A stretch of DNA of 64,000 nucleotides, taken from the NCBI RefSeq assembly GCF_036241575.1, contig NZ_CP108455.1, positions 1,384,501-1,448,500 of the forward strand, read 5' to 3'. This DNA is from Streptomyces sp. NBC_01267 (GTDB lineage: Bacteria > Actinomycetota > Actinomycetes > Streptomycetales > Streptomycetaceae). Made by a program: the position numbers and the translations under genes. Of the stretch, positions 1 to 10,010 are shown one piece after another (positions within the stretch are counted from its first letter, which is position 1; every line of letters begins with the position of its first letter). Below the pieces are notes generated by a model, which did no database searches, had not been told where the DNA came from, and worked only from the letters and a program-made list of their open reading frames with translations.

Positions 1-1
1 T

Positions 2-379
2 CTGCTGTACGGACTCCAGGACGCCCTGACCCGGGTCAGCGGGCAGGTGCTGGGGCACAGCGGCTTGGCGGGGCTCGCCGCCACGTGGCAGCCGTACGTC
101 GTGGTGGTGATCGGGGTGAGCGGTCTGGTCCTCGTGCAGAGCGCCTTCGAGACGGCGCCGCTGCGGATGTCCCTCCCGGCGCTGACGGCCGCGCAGCCGC
201 TCGCGGGCATCGTCTGCGGCGTCGGCTTCCTGGGGGACCAACTGCGCACCGACACCGGGGCCCTGGCCTGGGAGGCGGCGGGTCTGGCGGCGGTCGTGCT
301 GGGGATCGTACTGCTGGGACGACATCCGGCGATGCCGCCGGGGACGGCGCGAGCGACCCGCGAGAAGATGGCCGCATGA
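2..379 (+). CDS. DMT/EamA-like membrane transporter, C-terminal fragment
   Basis: The reading frame is open from the left edge, so the 5' end lies outside the window. The visible 125 residues contain three hydrophobic stretches: a VVVVIGVSGLVLVQ segment, a LAGIVCGVGFL segment and an AAGLAAVVLGIVLLG segment. The protein ends in a short basic tail. A hydrophobic helix followed by LAGIVCG..FLGDQL and a last helix is typical of the C-terminal half of drug/metabolite transporter (DMT) family proteins. The stop codon overlaps the ATG of the Nudix gene (ATGA), so the two are probably co-transcribed. The substrate is unknown, and the family assignment rests on the fragment only. Confidence 0.55.
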   Translation: MLYGLQDALTRVSGQVLGHSGLAGLAATWQPYVVVVIGVSGLVLVQSAFETAPLRMSLPALTAAQPLAGIVCGVGFLGDQLRTDTGALAWEAAGLAAVVLGIVLLGRHPAMPPGTARATREKMAA

Positions 380-975
380 CCGCTCCGACCCCCGGCACCC
401 CACGCTCCCCGGCCTCCCCCGACGTCCCGGATTCTGCGGATTCCCCGGCTTCTACGGCTTCTACGGCTTCCCCGGCCGACGAGATGCTCGATGTCGTCGA
501 CGCGTCCGACCAGGTGATCGGCCGGGCGCGCCGGGGCGAGGTGTACGCGAAGGGGCTGCTGCACCGCTGCGTCTTCGTGCTCGCCCGCGACGCCGAGGAC
601 CGGATCTTCGTCCACCGGCGCACCCCGGTGAAGCTGGTCTTCCCCTCGCTGTACGACATGTTCGTCGGCGGCGTGGTCGGCTCCGGCGAGTCCTACGACG
701 CCGCCGCGCTGCGGGAGGCCGAGGAGGAGCTGGGTGTCCCGGGACTGCCCGCGCCCGTACCGCTGTTCACGTTCCTGTACGAGGGCGCGGGGCAGGGCTG
801 GTGGTCCAGGGTGTACGAGGTGCGCTGCGAACTGCCGGTGAACCCGCAGGTGGAGGAGGTCGCCTGGCACGACTTCCTCACCCCCGGCGAACTGGAGCGG
901 CGCCTCACCGAGTGGGAGTGGGTGCCGGACGGGCTCGCCGCGTACCGCAGGCTGACCGCGCGCCGGCCGCTGTAG
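376..975 (+). CDS. Nudix hydrolase (199 aa)
   Basis: The ATG at 376 overlaps the upstream stop, and the reading frame upstream of it is only a shadow of the transporter gene. Residues 99-121 form a complete Nudix box: G99, E105, R113-E114, E117-E118 and G120 fit GX5EX7REUXEEXGU. The enzyme should therefore bind a divalent metal and hydrolyse a nucleoside diphosphate linked to another moiety. The first 35 residues are a Pro/Ser/Asp/Thr-rich, low-complexity leader with repeated ASTASTAS-type units, probably disordered. The rest resembles the IDI/YfcD-like Nudix proteins. The substrate cannot be read from the sequence. A strong hairpin follows at 989-1024. Confidence 0.88.
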   Translation: MTAPTPGTPRSPASPDVPDSADSPASTASTASPADEMLDVVDASDQVIGRARRGEVYAKGLLHRCVFVLARDAEDRIFVHRRTPVKLVFPSLYDMFVGGVVGSGESYDAAALREAEEELGVPGLPAPVPLFTFLYEGAGQGWWSRVYEVRCELPVNPQVEEVAWHDFLTPGELERRLTEWEWVPDGLAAYRRLTARRPL

Positions 976-988
976 TCGGTGAGGCGGG

Positions 989-1024
989 CGATCACCGCCG
1001 GACGCTACCGCCCGGCGGTGATCG
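989..1024. terminator. 13-bp perfect hairpin between convergent genes
   Basis: The arm CGATCACCGCCGG (989-1001) pairs perfectly with 1012-1024 across a 10-nt loop. It lies 14 nt after the Nudix stop and before the convergent oxidoreductase stop, as expected of a bidirectional terminator. A second, shorter inverted repeat (TAGTGCCG 1031-1038 with 1063-1070) overlaps the stop codon of the oxidoreductase gene. Confidence 0.8.
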
Positions 1025-1067
1025 ACTTGCTAGTGCCGTTCCCGGCAAGCTTTGCCCCGTCGCGGCA

Positions 1068-2024
1068 CTAGAGCGGCGCGTCGATCGGCGGTACGGGATC
1101 CCAGGCGACGGTGACCACGATCTTGCCCCGGGTGTGCCGTTCCGCGCACAGCCGCTGCGCCTCCGCGGCCTGTTCCAGCGGCAGGACCCGGTCCACGTGG
1201 ACGGAGACGACCCCCTGGTCGGCCAGCTCACCGAGCACGTGCAGATCGAGCGCGTCGGGCCGTACGTAGACATAGCGGCCACCGAGCTCGATGACCTCGC
1301 CGTCGACGATGGACGCGAGCCGCCCCTCGGGGGCGAGGAGATTCGCCGACATCTTCAGGGTGTCACCGCCGACGGTGTCGAAGACCGCGTCGACGCCCTC
1401 GGGGGCCAGCGCCCTGACGCGGTCGGCGAGCCCGTCCCCGTACGCCACCGGCTCCGCACCCAGCGCCCGCAGATGGGCGTGGTTGCGTTCGCTCGCGGTA
1501 CCGATGACCCGCGCACCGGAGTGCAGGGCGAGCTGGACGGCCATCGAGCCGACCCCGCCCGCCGCCGCGTGGACGAGAACCGTGTCGTCGGAGCGGATCT
1601 CCAGCGCCCTGAGCACCTGGTACGCGGTGAGTCCGGCCAGCGGCAGTCCGGCGGCCTCCTCGAAGCTCAGCCGCAGCGGCTTGCGGGCGAGCGTACGGAC
1701 CGGCGCGGCCACGTACTCGGCGAAGGTGCCGCGCGAGAGGAAGTCCTCGCGTACGTACCCCATCACCTCGTCGCCCACCGCGAACTCCGTCACCGCGGCA
1801 CCCGGCTGCACGACGACCCCGGAGACGTCCCAGCCGGGCACGACCGGGAAGACCACGTCCAGGGCGCTGTCGAGGTGGCCCTCGCGGGCGAGCACATCGA
1901 CGGGGTTGACGGCCGCGGCCCGCACCTTCACCAGGACGGAGTCGGGCCCCAGCTTGGGGTCGGGCCGGTCGCCGTACTGCAGGACCTCGGGGCCGCCGTA
2001 ACGGCTGTAGCTGATCGCCTTCAT
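1068..2024 (-). CDS. NADP-dependent zinc-independent MDR oxidoreductase (quinone oxidoreductase-like, 318 aa)
   Basis: The start MKAISYSRYGGPEVL is the standard beginning of quinone-oxidoreductase-type medium-chain dehydrogenases. The open frame runs further 5' but has no coding character there. Visible parts are the GroES-like N-terminal domain (around 25-110) with an AAAVNPVDVLAR segment, and a Rossmann domain with the nucleotide-binding loop AAAGGVGSMAVQLA. The structural-zinc cysteine cluster of alcohol dehydrogenases is absent, which fits the QOR branch. The likely reaction is NADPH-dependent reduction of a quinone or enone. It is transcribed divergently from the MBL-fold gene, with about 200 bp between them in which I see no clear operator. 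Confidence 0.87.
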   Translation of the reverse strand: MKAISYSRYGGPEVLQYGDRPDPKLGPDSVLVKVRAAAVNPVDVLAREGHLDSALDVVFPVVPGWDVSGVVVQPGAAVTEFAVGDEVMGYVREDFLSRGTFAEYVAAPVRTLARKPLRLSFEEAAGLPLAGLTAYQVLRALEIRSDDTVLVHAAAGGVGSMAVQLALHSGARVIGTASERNHAHLRALGAEPVAYGDGLADRVRALAPEGVDAVFDTVGGDTLKMSANLLAPEGRLASIVDGEVIELGGRYVYVRPDALDLHVLGELADQGVVSVHVDRVLPLEQAAEAQRLCAERHTRGKIVVTVAWDPVPPIDAPL

Positions 2025-2228
2025 ACCTACGAGCCTCTGGCCGGGCCTGTCCTCGCGCAACCGGGACGGCAGCGGGGACAGCAGCGGGACCGCAACCGGG
2101 TCGGCGGCCATCGGAACCGGGACGTCCACGGACCGGTTTTCCCCCCGGGTCCCTCCGACCGGCGAAGTGTCGTGCCAGACTCCGCGAGCCCGGCCTGATC
2201 TCCACGACGAAAGACCCTGGGGGCCTGC

Positions 2229-3140
2229 ATGACCGCCACCGATCCGTACACCGTCCGGCTCGCGCCGGGCGTCCACGCCTACGTCCAGCCGGACGGCGGC
2301 TGGTGCCTGAACAACGCGGGGTTCGTCACCGACGGCGACTCCACCCTCCTCGTCGACACGGCGGCGACGCTGCCGCGGGCGCACGCGCTGCGCGCGGCCG
2401 TGCTCGCGGCCGGGGCGCCGCTCCCCCGTACCGTCGTCAACACCCACCATCACGGGGACCACACCTACGGCAACAGTGTCTTCCGGCCGGACGCCGTGCT
2501 GATCGGGCACGACGCCTGCCGCAGTGAAGTGCTCGCCGCCGGGCGCCAGTTGCACGTGGTGTGGCCGGGGACCGATTTCGGCGAGGTCGAGATCACCCCG
2601 CCCGAGCTGACCTACGGCGACCGGCTGACCGTCCAGGTGGGCGGGGTCGAGGTCCGGCTGATCCATCCGGGGGTGGCGCACACCATCGGGGACACGATCG
2701 TGCACCTTCCCGGGCAGCGGATCGTCTTCACCGGCGACCTGATCTTCCAGGGCGGCACGCCGTTCCTCGCGATGGGCTCGGTCAGCGGTTCGCTGCGCGC
2801 CCTGGACGTGCTGCGCGGTCTCGGCGCGGAGACGGTCGTCCCCGGCCACGGCCCGGTCACCGATCCGTCCGCCTTCGACGCGACGGAGCGGTATCTGCGT
2901 TTCGTCTCCGGGATCGCCGAGGAGGGACACGCCAAGGGGATCAGCCCGCTGGAGACCGCCCGGCAGACGGATCTGGGGGAGTTCGCGGGGCTGCGGGAGC
3001 GCGAGCGACTGGTCGCGAATCTGCACCGCGCCTACGCCGAGCTGGACGGACTGCCCGAGGGTTCGCCGCTCGACCCGCTGCTCGTCTTCGGTGACATGAC
3101 GGCGATGAACGGCGGTGTGCCGGTGGCCTGCCACGCATAG
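2229..3140 (+). CDS. MBL-fold metallo-hydrolase (303 aa)
   Basis: Residues 71-80 hold the metal-binding motif NTHHHGDHTY (HxHxDH: H73, H75, D77, H78). Further MBL landmarks are GVAHTIGDTIVHLP, FTGDLIF (the bridging Asp) and VVPGHGPVTD. The N-terminal VNNA/VLVDT-like strand (GFVTDGDSTLLVDT) is typical of the glyoxalase II/SoxH-like cyclase branch. No signal peptide is visible, so it is probably cytoplasmic. The ATG at 2229 is preceded by a weak purine-rich stretch. A copy of the TetR-type operator seen elsewhere lies just after its stop codon, so this gene is probably not part of the downstream operon. The substrate is unknown. Confidence 0.88.
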   Translation: MTATDPYTVRLAPGVHAYVQPDGGWCLNNAGFVTDGDSTLLVDTAATLPRAHALRAAVLAAGAPLPRTVVNTHHHGDHTYGNSVFRPDAVLIGHDACRSEVLAAGRQLHVVWPGTDFGEVEITPPELTYGDRLTVQVGGVEVRLIHPGVAHTIGDTIVHLPGQRIVFTGDLIFQGGTPFLAMGSVSGSLRALDVLRGLGAETVVPGHGPVTDPSAFDATERYLRFVSGIAEEGHAKGISPLETARQTDLGEFAGLRERERLVANLHRAYAELDGLPEGSPLDPLLVFGDMTAMNGGVPVACHA

Positions 3141-3161
3141 GACCGACCCGGGGGTGGACGA

Positions 3162-3181
3162 CATACCGACTGGTCGGCATG
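3162..3181. promoter_or_regulatory. TetR-type operator, copy 1 of 3
   Basis: CATACCGACTGGTCGGCATG is a near-perfect palindrome placed 66 nt before the kinase start. It shares 18 of 20 bases with 24383-24402 and a 13-base core (CATACCGACTGGT) with the minus strand of 8659-8678. Placement in front of catabolic genes and the 16-20 bp palindrome fit a TetR repressor site. The regulator encoded at 5531-6127 is the best candidate. Confidence 0.75.
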
Positions 3182-3246
3182 ATGGGGCGGGACGGTTCGG
3201 CGAACGGTCGCGCGGGCCGTTCCGCCCCTACGCACGGAGGTGCACC

Positions 3247-4269
3247 ATGAGCACAGTCCACCCACCAGGAATCGACCCCGAGGCGCTGCGCGGTCACCTC
3301 GACCGCGAGCGGCCCGGACTGGTGCGCGGACCGCTCAGTGCCCGGCTGATCGAGGGCGGCCGGTCCAATCTGACCTATGCGGTCACGGACGGTTCCGGCC
3401 GCTGGGTGGTGCGCAGGCCGCCGCTGGGGCACGTACTGGCCACCGCCCACGACATGCGGCGCGAGCACCGGGTGATCAGCGCGCTGCACCCGACCGGTGT
3501 GCCGGTGCCCGAGCCGGTGCTGCTGTGCGAGGACGAGTCGGTCATCGGATCGCCGTTCTACGTCATGGAGTTCGTCGAAGGAACCCCGTACCGCAGCGCC
3601 GACCAGCTCGCCCCCCTCGGCGCCGAGCGCACCCGGGCGGCGGTCCTCGGACTGGTCGACACGCTCGTCGATCTGCACGCCGTCGATCCCCGGGCCGTGG
3701 GCCTGGGCGACTTCGGCCGCCCCGACGGCTTCCTCGACCGGCAGCTGCGCCGCTGGGGCAAGCAGCTCGACGCCTCGCGCAACCGTGAACTCGCGGGCAT
3801 CGACGAGCTGCACGCCGCGCTCGGACGCGACCTGCCGCGCTCCCCCGCCCCCACCGTGGTGCACGGCGACTACCGGCTGGACAACGTCCTGCTCGGTGAC
3901 GACGACCGGATCAACGCGATCCTGGACTGGGAGATGTCGACGCTCGGCGATCCGCTCACCGACCTCGGCCTGCTGGTGATGTACAGCTCCGACCTGGGCA
4001 TCCCGGATTCCCCCGTCTCCACCACGAGTGGCGCCCCCGGCCACCCCTCCCCCGCCGAGCTCGTCGAGCGCTACGCGGCCCGCTCCGGCCGGGACACCTC
4101 CGCCATCGCCTGGTACACGGCGTTCGCCTGGTTCAAGCTCGCCGTGATCCTGGAGGGCATCCACTACCGGTACACCCTCGGGCAGACCGTCGGCGCCGGC
4201 TTCGACCGGATCGGCGACCTGGTCCCGGCCTTCATCCAGCACGGCCTCATCACCCTCCAGGAAGGCTGA
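3247..4269 (+). CDS. APH-fold kinase of the ACAD10/11-LvaA type (340 aa)
   Basis: The GGAGG at 3236-3240 sits 6 nt before this ATG and decides the start. The protein carries the aminoglycoside-phosphotransferase kinase fold. It has a N-terminal G-rich loop (LIEGGRSNLTYAV), the catalytic loop VVHGDYRLDNVLL and the metal-binding ILDWEMSTLGDP. Antibiotic kinases rarely sit beside an acyl-CoA dehydrogenase, whereas the fused or paired kinase of ACAD10/ACAD11 and bacterial LvaA does. Those enzymes phosphorylate the 4-hydroxyl of 4-hydroxyacyl-CoA. The next gene, 7 nt downstream, is the matching dehydrogenase, so I infer the same role here rather than drug resistance. Confidence 0.8.
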   Translation: MSTVHPPGIDPEALRGHLDRERPGLVRGPLSARLIEGGRSNLTYAVTDGSGRWVVRRPPLGHVLATAHDMRREHRVISALHPTGVPVPEPVLLCEDESVIGSPFYVMEFVEGTPYRSADQLAPLGAERTRAAVLGLVDTLVDLHAVDPRAVGLGDFGRPDGFLDRQLRRWGKQLDASRNRELAGIDELHAALGRDLPRSPAPTVVHGDYRLDNVLLGDDDRINAILDWEMSTLGDPLTDLGLLVMYSSDLGIPDSPVSTTSGAPGHPSPAELVERYAARSGRDTSAIAWYTAFAWFKLAVILEGIHYRYTLGQTVGAGFDRIGDLVPAFIQHGLITLQEG

Positions 4270-4276
4270 ACACCCC

Positions 4277-5491
<1,215 letters not shown>

Positions 5492-5530
5492 CGGCGCGGC
5501 GGGGGCGCTACGGCCGGGTGCCCCCGCGCG

Positions 5531-6127
5531 TCACGGCCGCAGCGCCCGCAGCAGCAGATCGGCCAGCTGGTCCGCCAGCTGCTGCGGCGTGAGCGGCCCG
5601 TCCGGCCGGTACCACGTCGACAGGTGGTGGACCGACCCGAAGTGGTAGTCCACGACCAGGTCCGCGGAGATACCGGTCGAGAAGACCCCGGTGCGCTGGC
5701 CCTCTTCGACCAGCGCGCGGAACCGCTCGTGGTAGCGGCGCCGTTCCACCCGGACCTGCTTGTTCTTCTCCGGGCTCAGATGGTGCATCGAGCGGAAGAA
5801 GATCGCCGCGTCGTCCAGGTTGTCGATGGTCGTCACGACGACGTCGGCCGCCGCTTCGCGCAGCCGCTGCTCGACCGGGGCGTCCGCGTCGGCGAAGGCG
5901 TCGAGCCGCTCCTGCTGGAGCCGCAGCACCCGGGCGTAGACCTCCTGGAGCAGGTCCTCCTTGGAGCCGAAGTAGTGGTAGAGGGCGCCCTTGGTGACGC
6001 CGGCTGCCTCCACGATCTCCTGGACGGACGTCCGGTCGTACCCGCGCTCGGCGAAGAGCCGGGTGGCGGCGGCCAGCAGCCTCTGGGGGACGGGGGTGCC
6101 GTTCCCGTCGGTCGTCCTGGCTGCCAT
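5531..6127 (-). CDS. TetR/AcrR regulator with KstR2-like C-terminal domain (198 aa)
   Basis: The N-terminal helix-turn-helix (RLLAAATRLFAERGYDRTSVQEIVEAAGVTKGALYHYFGSKEDLL, split here for description at about residues 16-60) is canonical TetR. The C-terminal part, with VDYHFGSVHHLSTWYRPDGPLTP, resembles the ligand-binding domain of KstR2-type acyl-CoA-responsive repressors. I chose the ATG at 6127; an in-frame GTG lies 12 nt upstream. The gene is convergent with the kinase-ACAD operon and lies between it and the ligase-SDR operon. Both operons carry the same operator, so it is the likely repressor of both, probably relieved by an acyl-CoA. No site of this type is visible next to its own start. 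Confidence 0.85.
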   Translation of the reverse strand: MAARTTDGNGTPVPQRLLAAATRLFAERGYDRTSVQEIVEAAGVTKGALYHYFGSKEDLLQEVYARVLRLQQERLDAFADADAPVEQRLREAAADVVVTTIDNLDDAAIFFRSMHHLSPEKNKQVRVERRRYHERFRALVEEGQRTGVFSTGISADLVVDYHFGSVHHLSTWYRPDGPLTPQQLADQLADLLLRALRP

Positions 6128-6212
6128 GGCCGCCACCTTCCTTCTGTGCCTGTGCTGTCGTGCCTGTGCTGGTGCTGGTCGTGCGGTGAGCCCCGCGCGA
6201 CCGTGAGCCTCG

Positions 6213-7868
6213 TCAGTGCCGGGAACGCAGTTCCCGCCTGAGGATCTTCCCACTCGTGGTCTTCGGCAGCTCCGGCAGGATCTCGACCTCCCGGGGGTAC
6301 TTGTACGCGGCGAGCCGCTCCTCGCAGTACGCGCCGAGGTCCTCGGGCGCCACGGTCGCGCCCGGCCGCAGGCTCACGTAGGCCTTGACCGATTCCCCGC
6401 GGTAGGCGTCGGGGACGCCCACGACGGCCGCCTCGCGCACGGCCGGGTGCGTGTAGAGCACGTCCTCGACCTCGCGCGGCCAGACCTTGAAGCCGGATGC
6501 GTTGATCATGTCCTTCTTGCGGTCCACGACGTAGAGCCAGCCGTCGCCGTCCATGAAACCGATGTCGCCGGTGCGCAGTTCCCCGTCCGGGAACGCCTCG
6601 GCGGTGGCCTCGGGGCGGCCCCAGTAGCCGGGGACCACCTGCGGGCCGCGCACCACGATCTCGCCCTGCTCGCCGAAGGGGACCTCGCCGCCCTGCGCGT
6701 CGACGATCCGTACGACCGTGTCCGGTCCGGGGACACCCACCGACAGGGTGCCGGAGACCGGGTCGACCGGGGCCTCCTTCTCGGGCGGGACCGAGGCGCA
6801 GGGGGCGGTGCACTCGGTGAGTCCGTAGCCGTTGCGGAGGTACGGGCCGAAGCGCGCGCGGAACTTCTCCACCAGCGCGGGCGGCAGCGGGGCGCCGCCC
6901 GACGAGATGACGGCGAAGGAGGCGAAGTGGTCAGGGGTGGCCGCCGGGTCGGCGGCGAGCGCCATGAAGGCCGTCGACGGGCCGACCGTGTACGCGGGCC
7001 GGTGTTCGGCGAAGGCGTCGAGCACCACGCCGGGGTGGAAGCGGTAGGCGAGGACCAGGGTGCCCGCGTTGGTGAGGCACGCGGCGAGTTCGCAGACCAT
7101 GCCGGTGATGTGGAAGAGCGGCGCGAGCGCGAAGTAGGCCGAGCCCTCCGCGACGGGGTGGCCGGTGCGCTGGCGCTCGGCGTTGACCATGATGTTGGCG
7201 TGGGTGTTCATGGCGCCCTTGGGGGCGCCGCTGGTACCCGAGGTGTAGCTGATCAGCGCGGTGTCGGTGGTGAGCGGATCGCGGTCGGCGGGGGCCGCGG
7301 CGCCGGCGCGGGCGACCGCCACCAGGTCGTCGGTGTCCGCGGGCCGCGGCAGCCGCTCGAAGCCCAGGACACGTTCGTCGTCGCGGGTCTGCAGGTCGCG
7401 CTCGCAGGCGGTGAGCGCGAACCGGAGCGCGGAGGCCGCCGCGGTCTCCCTGAGGTACCCCTCCCAGGCGCGGTCGGAGCAGATCAGCGCGGTGACCCCG
7501 GCGTCCCGCAGGACGTGAGCGACCTCGCCGGACTTGTACATCGGGTTGAGCGGGACGACGACCGCGCCGGCCTTCCAGGCGCCGAGCAGCGCGAGCACGA
7601 AGTGCGGGGTGTTCTGCAGCATGATCGCGACCCGGTCGCCGCGGCGCAGGCCCTTCGCCACGAGATGCCCGGCGACCGAGTCGGAGAGCCGGTCGGTCTC
7701 GCGGTAGGTCAGCCGTCCGTCGAAGTAGGCGAGGGCCGGGTGGCCCGGCGCGCGGGCCGCACTGGCGCGGAAGGCGTGCACCACACTGGCCGCCGGGTGC
7801 ACGGGGCGCCGCTGGGCCTCGCTGAGCTGCGCGAGCCAGGGTCTGGCCGCGTACCCGGAGGCGTTCAC
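6213..7868 (-). CDS. AMP-dependent acyl-CoA synthetase/ligase (551 aa)
   Basis: This ANL-superfamily enzyme activates a carboxylic acid to its CoA thioester by way of an acyl-adenylate. Motifs in order: the P-loop-like LISYTSGTSGAPKGAM, the acyl/AMP-binding RNGYGLTECTAP, the hinge ELRTGDIGFMDGDGWLYVVDRKKDMI, and the C-terminal catalytic lysine motif PKTTSGKILRREL. The start is a GTG overlapping the SDR stop (GTGA). Translational coupling therefore links it to the SDR, and both are under the operator at 8659-8678. The context suggests it supplies 4-hydroxyacyl-CoA or medium-chain acyl-CoA to the kinase and dehydrogenase, in the position of LvaE. Confidence 0.9.
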   Translation of the reverse strand: MNASGYAARPWLAQLSEAQRRPVHPAASVVHAFRASAARAPGHPALAYFDGRLTYRETDRLSDSVAGHLVAKGLRRGDRVAIMLQNTPHFVLALLGAWKAGAVVVPLNPMYKSGEVAHVLRDAGVTALICSDRAWEGYLRETAAASALRFALTACERDLQTRDDERVLGFERLPRPADTDDLVAVARAGAAAPADRDPLTTDTALISYTSGTSGAPKGAMNTHANIMVNAERQRTGHPVAEGSAYFALAPLFHITGMVCELAACLTNAGTLVLAYRFHPGVVLDAFAEHRPAYTVGPSTAFMALAADPAATPDHFASFAVISSGGAPLPPALVEKFRARFGPYLRNGYGLTECTAPCASVPPEKEAPVDPVSGTLSVGVPGPDTVVRIVDAQGGEVPFGEQGEIVVRGPQVVPGYWGRPEATAEAFPDGELRTGDIGFMDGDGWLYVVDRKKDMINASGFKVWPREVEDVLYTHPAVREAAVVGVPDAYRGESVKAYVSLRPGATVAPEDLGAYCEERLAAYKYPREVEILPELPKTTSGKILRRELRSRH

Positions 7869-8626
7869 TGCCCGGCCTCCCACTTCTGCTGGAGGTGGTT
7901 CATCCCGCCGATCCACCGGTCGGGGTCGGCGGCCCGCGCCTGGTAGTACTCGGCGACCTCGGGGTGCGGCAGTACCAGGAAGCGGTCCTCGGCGATGGCG
8001 TCGAAGAGCGCGTCGGCGACCTCGGCGGGCTCGATCGCCGTCGGCGCCAGCACCAGTTCGCCCGCCGATCCGGCCGAGGTCAGCATGTCGGTGCGCACCC
8101 CCTGCGGGCAGATCGCGTGGACCTTCAGACCGCGGTGGCGGTAGGTGAGGGAGAGCCATTCGGCGAAGGCGAGCGCGCCGTGCTTGGTGACGCTGTACGG
8201 GGCCGCCCCGATCATCGTCAGCAGCCCGGCGGCGGACACCGTGGAGACGAACCGGCCCTCACCGCGCTCCAGCCAGTCGGGCAACAGCGCGCGGGCTGCC
8301 CGGACATGGGCCATGACATTGACGTCCCAGGCCGAGGCCCACACGGACTCGTCGGCGAAGGGGTCGCCGGGTGAGCCGAGGCCCGCGTTGGCGCAGTAGA
8401 TGTCGACCCGGCCGCCGAGTGCGGCACGGGCGGCCTCCACCACCGTCGAGGCATCGCCGGGAACGGCCGTGGCGCCGAGTTCGGCGGCCACCGCTGCGGC
8501 CTTCCCGGCGTCCAGGTCGTTGACCACGACCCTGGCTCCCTCCGCGGTGAATCTGCGGGCCAGCGCGGCGCCGATACCGCCGCCCGCTCCCGTCACCACG
8601 ACACCCGCGCCGTCGACCGTACCCAT
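7865..8626 (-). CDS. Short-chain dehydrogenase/reductase (253 aa)
   Basis: This is a classical SDR. It has the cofactor loop TGAGGGIGAALA at residues 10-20, NAGLG after the fourth strand, and the active-site Ser with YSVTK (Tyr/Lys). The loop residue after strand 2 is Asp (VVVNDLDAG), which favours NAD(H). The ATG at 8626 gives the standard short N-terminus. The extra upstream codons have no coding character. It is first in an operon with the ligase (4-nt overlap). It probably oxidises a hydroxyacyl-CoA or related alcohol in the same pathway, comparable to LvaD, but the specific substrate is inferred only from context. Confidence 0.88.
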   Translation of the reverse strand: MGTVDGAGVVVTGAGGGIGAALARRFTAEGARVVVNDLDAGKAAAVAAELGATAVPGDASTVVEAARAALGGRVDIYCANAGLGSPGDPFADESVWASAWDVNVMAHVRAARALLPDWLERGEGRFVSTVSAAGLLTMIGAAPYSVTKHGALAFAEWLSLTYRHRGLKVHAICPQGVRTDMLTSAGSAGELVLAPTAIEPAEVADALFDAIAEDRFLVLPHPEVAEYYQARAADPDRWIGGMNHLQQKWEAGQ

Positions 8627-8658
8627 CGGGACCTGCCTCTCCGTTGAATGCACCAGCA

Positions 8659-8678
8659 GACTAACCAGTCGGTATGTC
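8659..8678. promoter_or_regulatory. TetR-type operator, copy 2 of 3
   Basis: On the minus strand this reads GACATACCGACTGGTTAGTC. The 13 bases CATACCGACTGGT are identical to copy 1. The second half (TTAGTC) is degenerate. It lies 33 nt upstream of the SDR start, where a repressor would block the SDR-ligase operon. Confidence 0.68.
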
Positions 8679-8744
8679 ACAGGGGAAGGGGTGCGGGCTA
8701 GCCTGCGTGCCCATGACAGTCGGCGAGATCATGGAGGTAGCGCG

Positions 8745-9986
8745 ATGAACTTGTCCAGGCGGGGACTGCTGGCCGCGGGCGGCGCCGTGGGGATGGTGGC
8801 GGCCACGCCGGGGGCGGCCTCGGCCGACCCCGCGCGCGGCCGGGTGCGTACCGGTTTCGACCGGCTGGCCGCCGACGGCTACGGCCTGCTCGACGGGCAG
8901 CGGGTCGGCATCGTCACCAACCCGACCGGGATCACCCACGACGTCCGGCACATCGTCGATGTCATGCACGCCGACAAGCGGGTGAAGCTGACCGCCGTCT
9001 TCGGTCCGGAGCACGGGTTCCGCGGCACGGCCCAGGCCGGCGGCTCCGAGGGGCGCTACGACGACCCGGCGACCGGCTTGCCGGTCTACGACACGTACAC
9101 CAGGAGCGGCAGCGCCCTCGCGGACATCTTCACCGCGTCGGGCGTGGACACGGTCGTCTTCGACATCCAGGACGCGGGCGCCCGCTTCTACACGTACATC
9201 TGGACGCTGTACGACTGCATGGAGGCGGCGGCGCTCGCGGGCAAGCGGTTCGTGGTGCTCGACCGTCCGAACCCGGTCACCGGCCGGGCGGCCCTCGGCC
9301 CCGTGCTGCACAAGGAGTTCGCGACGTTCGTCGGGCGCAAGCCCATCTCCCAGGCCCACGGCATGACGGTGACGGAGCTGGCCCGGCTGTTCAACGGTGA
9401 GTTCCTGGCCGAGCCGGTGCGGCTGGAGACCGTGTCCATGTCGGGCTGGCGGCGCGGCGACTTCTTCGACGCGACGGGACTGCCCTGGGTGCCGCCGAGC
9501 CCCAACATGCCGACACCCGACACCGCCCTGGTGTACTCGGGGACCTGTCTCTTCGAGGGCACGAACCTCTCCGAGGGGCGGGGTACCACCCGGCCGTTCG
9601 AACTGCTGGGCGCCGAGGGCATCGACCGCCGGTGGGCGGAGGCGGCGCGGGCGCTGGAGCTGCCCGGGGTCACCTTCCGTGAGGCGTACTTCGCGCCGAC
9701 GTTCTCGAAGTTCGCGGGCAAGACCGTCGGTGGCGTCCAACTCCACGTGCAGGACCGCGAGTTGTTCGACCCGGTGCGTACGGCGATCGGCCTGCTGGTG
9801 ACGGCGAAGAAGGTCTGGGACGGGTTCGCCTGGCGGCCCGACAACTGGATCGACACCCTCACGGGCTCCACCGCGGTCCGCACGATGATCGACGCGGGCG
9901 CGTCCACCGACGAGGTGGTGGGAGCCTGGCAGGGCGAGCTGGCCGCCTTCCGCGCCGTACGGAAGAGGTACCTGACGTACCGCTGA
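8745..9986 (+). CDS. Tat-exported DUF1343 protein, NamZ-like exo-muramidase candidate (413 aa)
   Basis: GGAGG at 8733-8737 precedes the ATG. The N-terminus NLSRRGLLAAGGAVGMVAATPGAASA is a twin-arginine signal with an AxA cleavage site near residue 26. The mature part has DUF1343 landmarks: GQRVGIVTNPTGIT, VFGPEHGFRG, VFDIQDAGARFYTYIWTL, VLDRPNPVTG and an FEGTNLSEGRGTTRPFE segment. The Bacillus family member NamZ is an exo-N-acetylmuramidase releasing terminal MurNAc from peptidoglycan fragments. I infer a similar cell-wall recycling or turnover role outside the membrane. It is monocistronic, convergent with the penicillin acylase gene, with a hairpin between them. Confidence 0.88.
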   Translation: MNLSRRGLLAAGGAVGMVAATPGAASADPARGRVRTGFDRLAADGYGLLDGQRVGIVTNPTGITHDVRHIVDVMHADKRVKLTAVFGPEHGFRGTAQAGGSEGRYDDPATGLPVYDTYTRSGSALADIFTASGVDTVVFDIQDAGARFYTYIWTLYDCMEAAALAGKRFVVLDRPNPVTGRAALGPVLHKEFATFVGRKPISQAHGMTVTELARLFNGEFLAEPVRLETVSMSGWRRGDFFDATGLPWVPPSPNMPTPDTALVYSGTCLFEGTNLSEGRGTTRPFELLGAEGIDRRWAEAARALELPGVTFREAYFAPTFSKFAGKTVGGVQLHVQDRELFDPVRTAIGLLVTAKKVWDGFAWRPDNWIDTLTGSTAVRTMIDAGASTDEVVGAWQGELAAFRAVRKRYLTYR

Positions 9987-10010
9987 CCGGCCCCCCACAC
10001 CGGCGAACTG

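Noticed and set aside
3247..4269. Aminoglycoside resistance kinase
   Set aside because: Operon with an ACAD11-type dehydrogenase and an acyl-CoA regulator points to acyl-CoA substrates.
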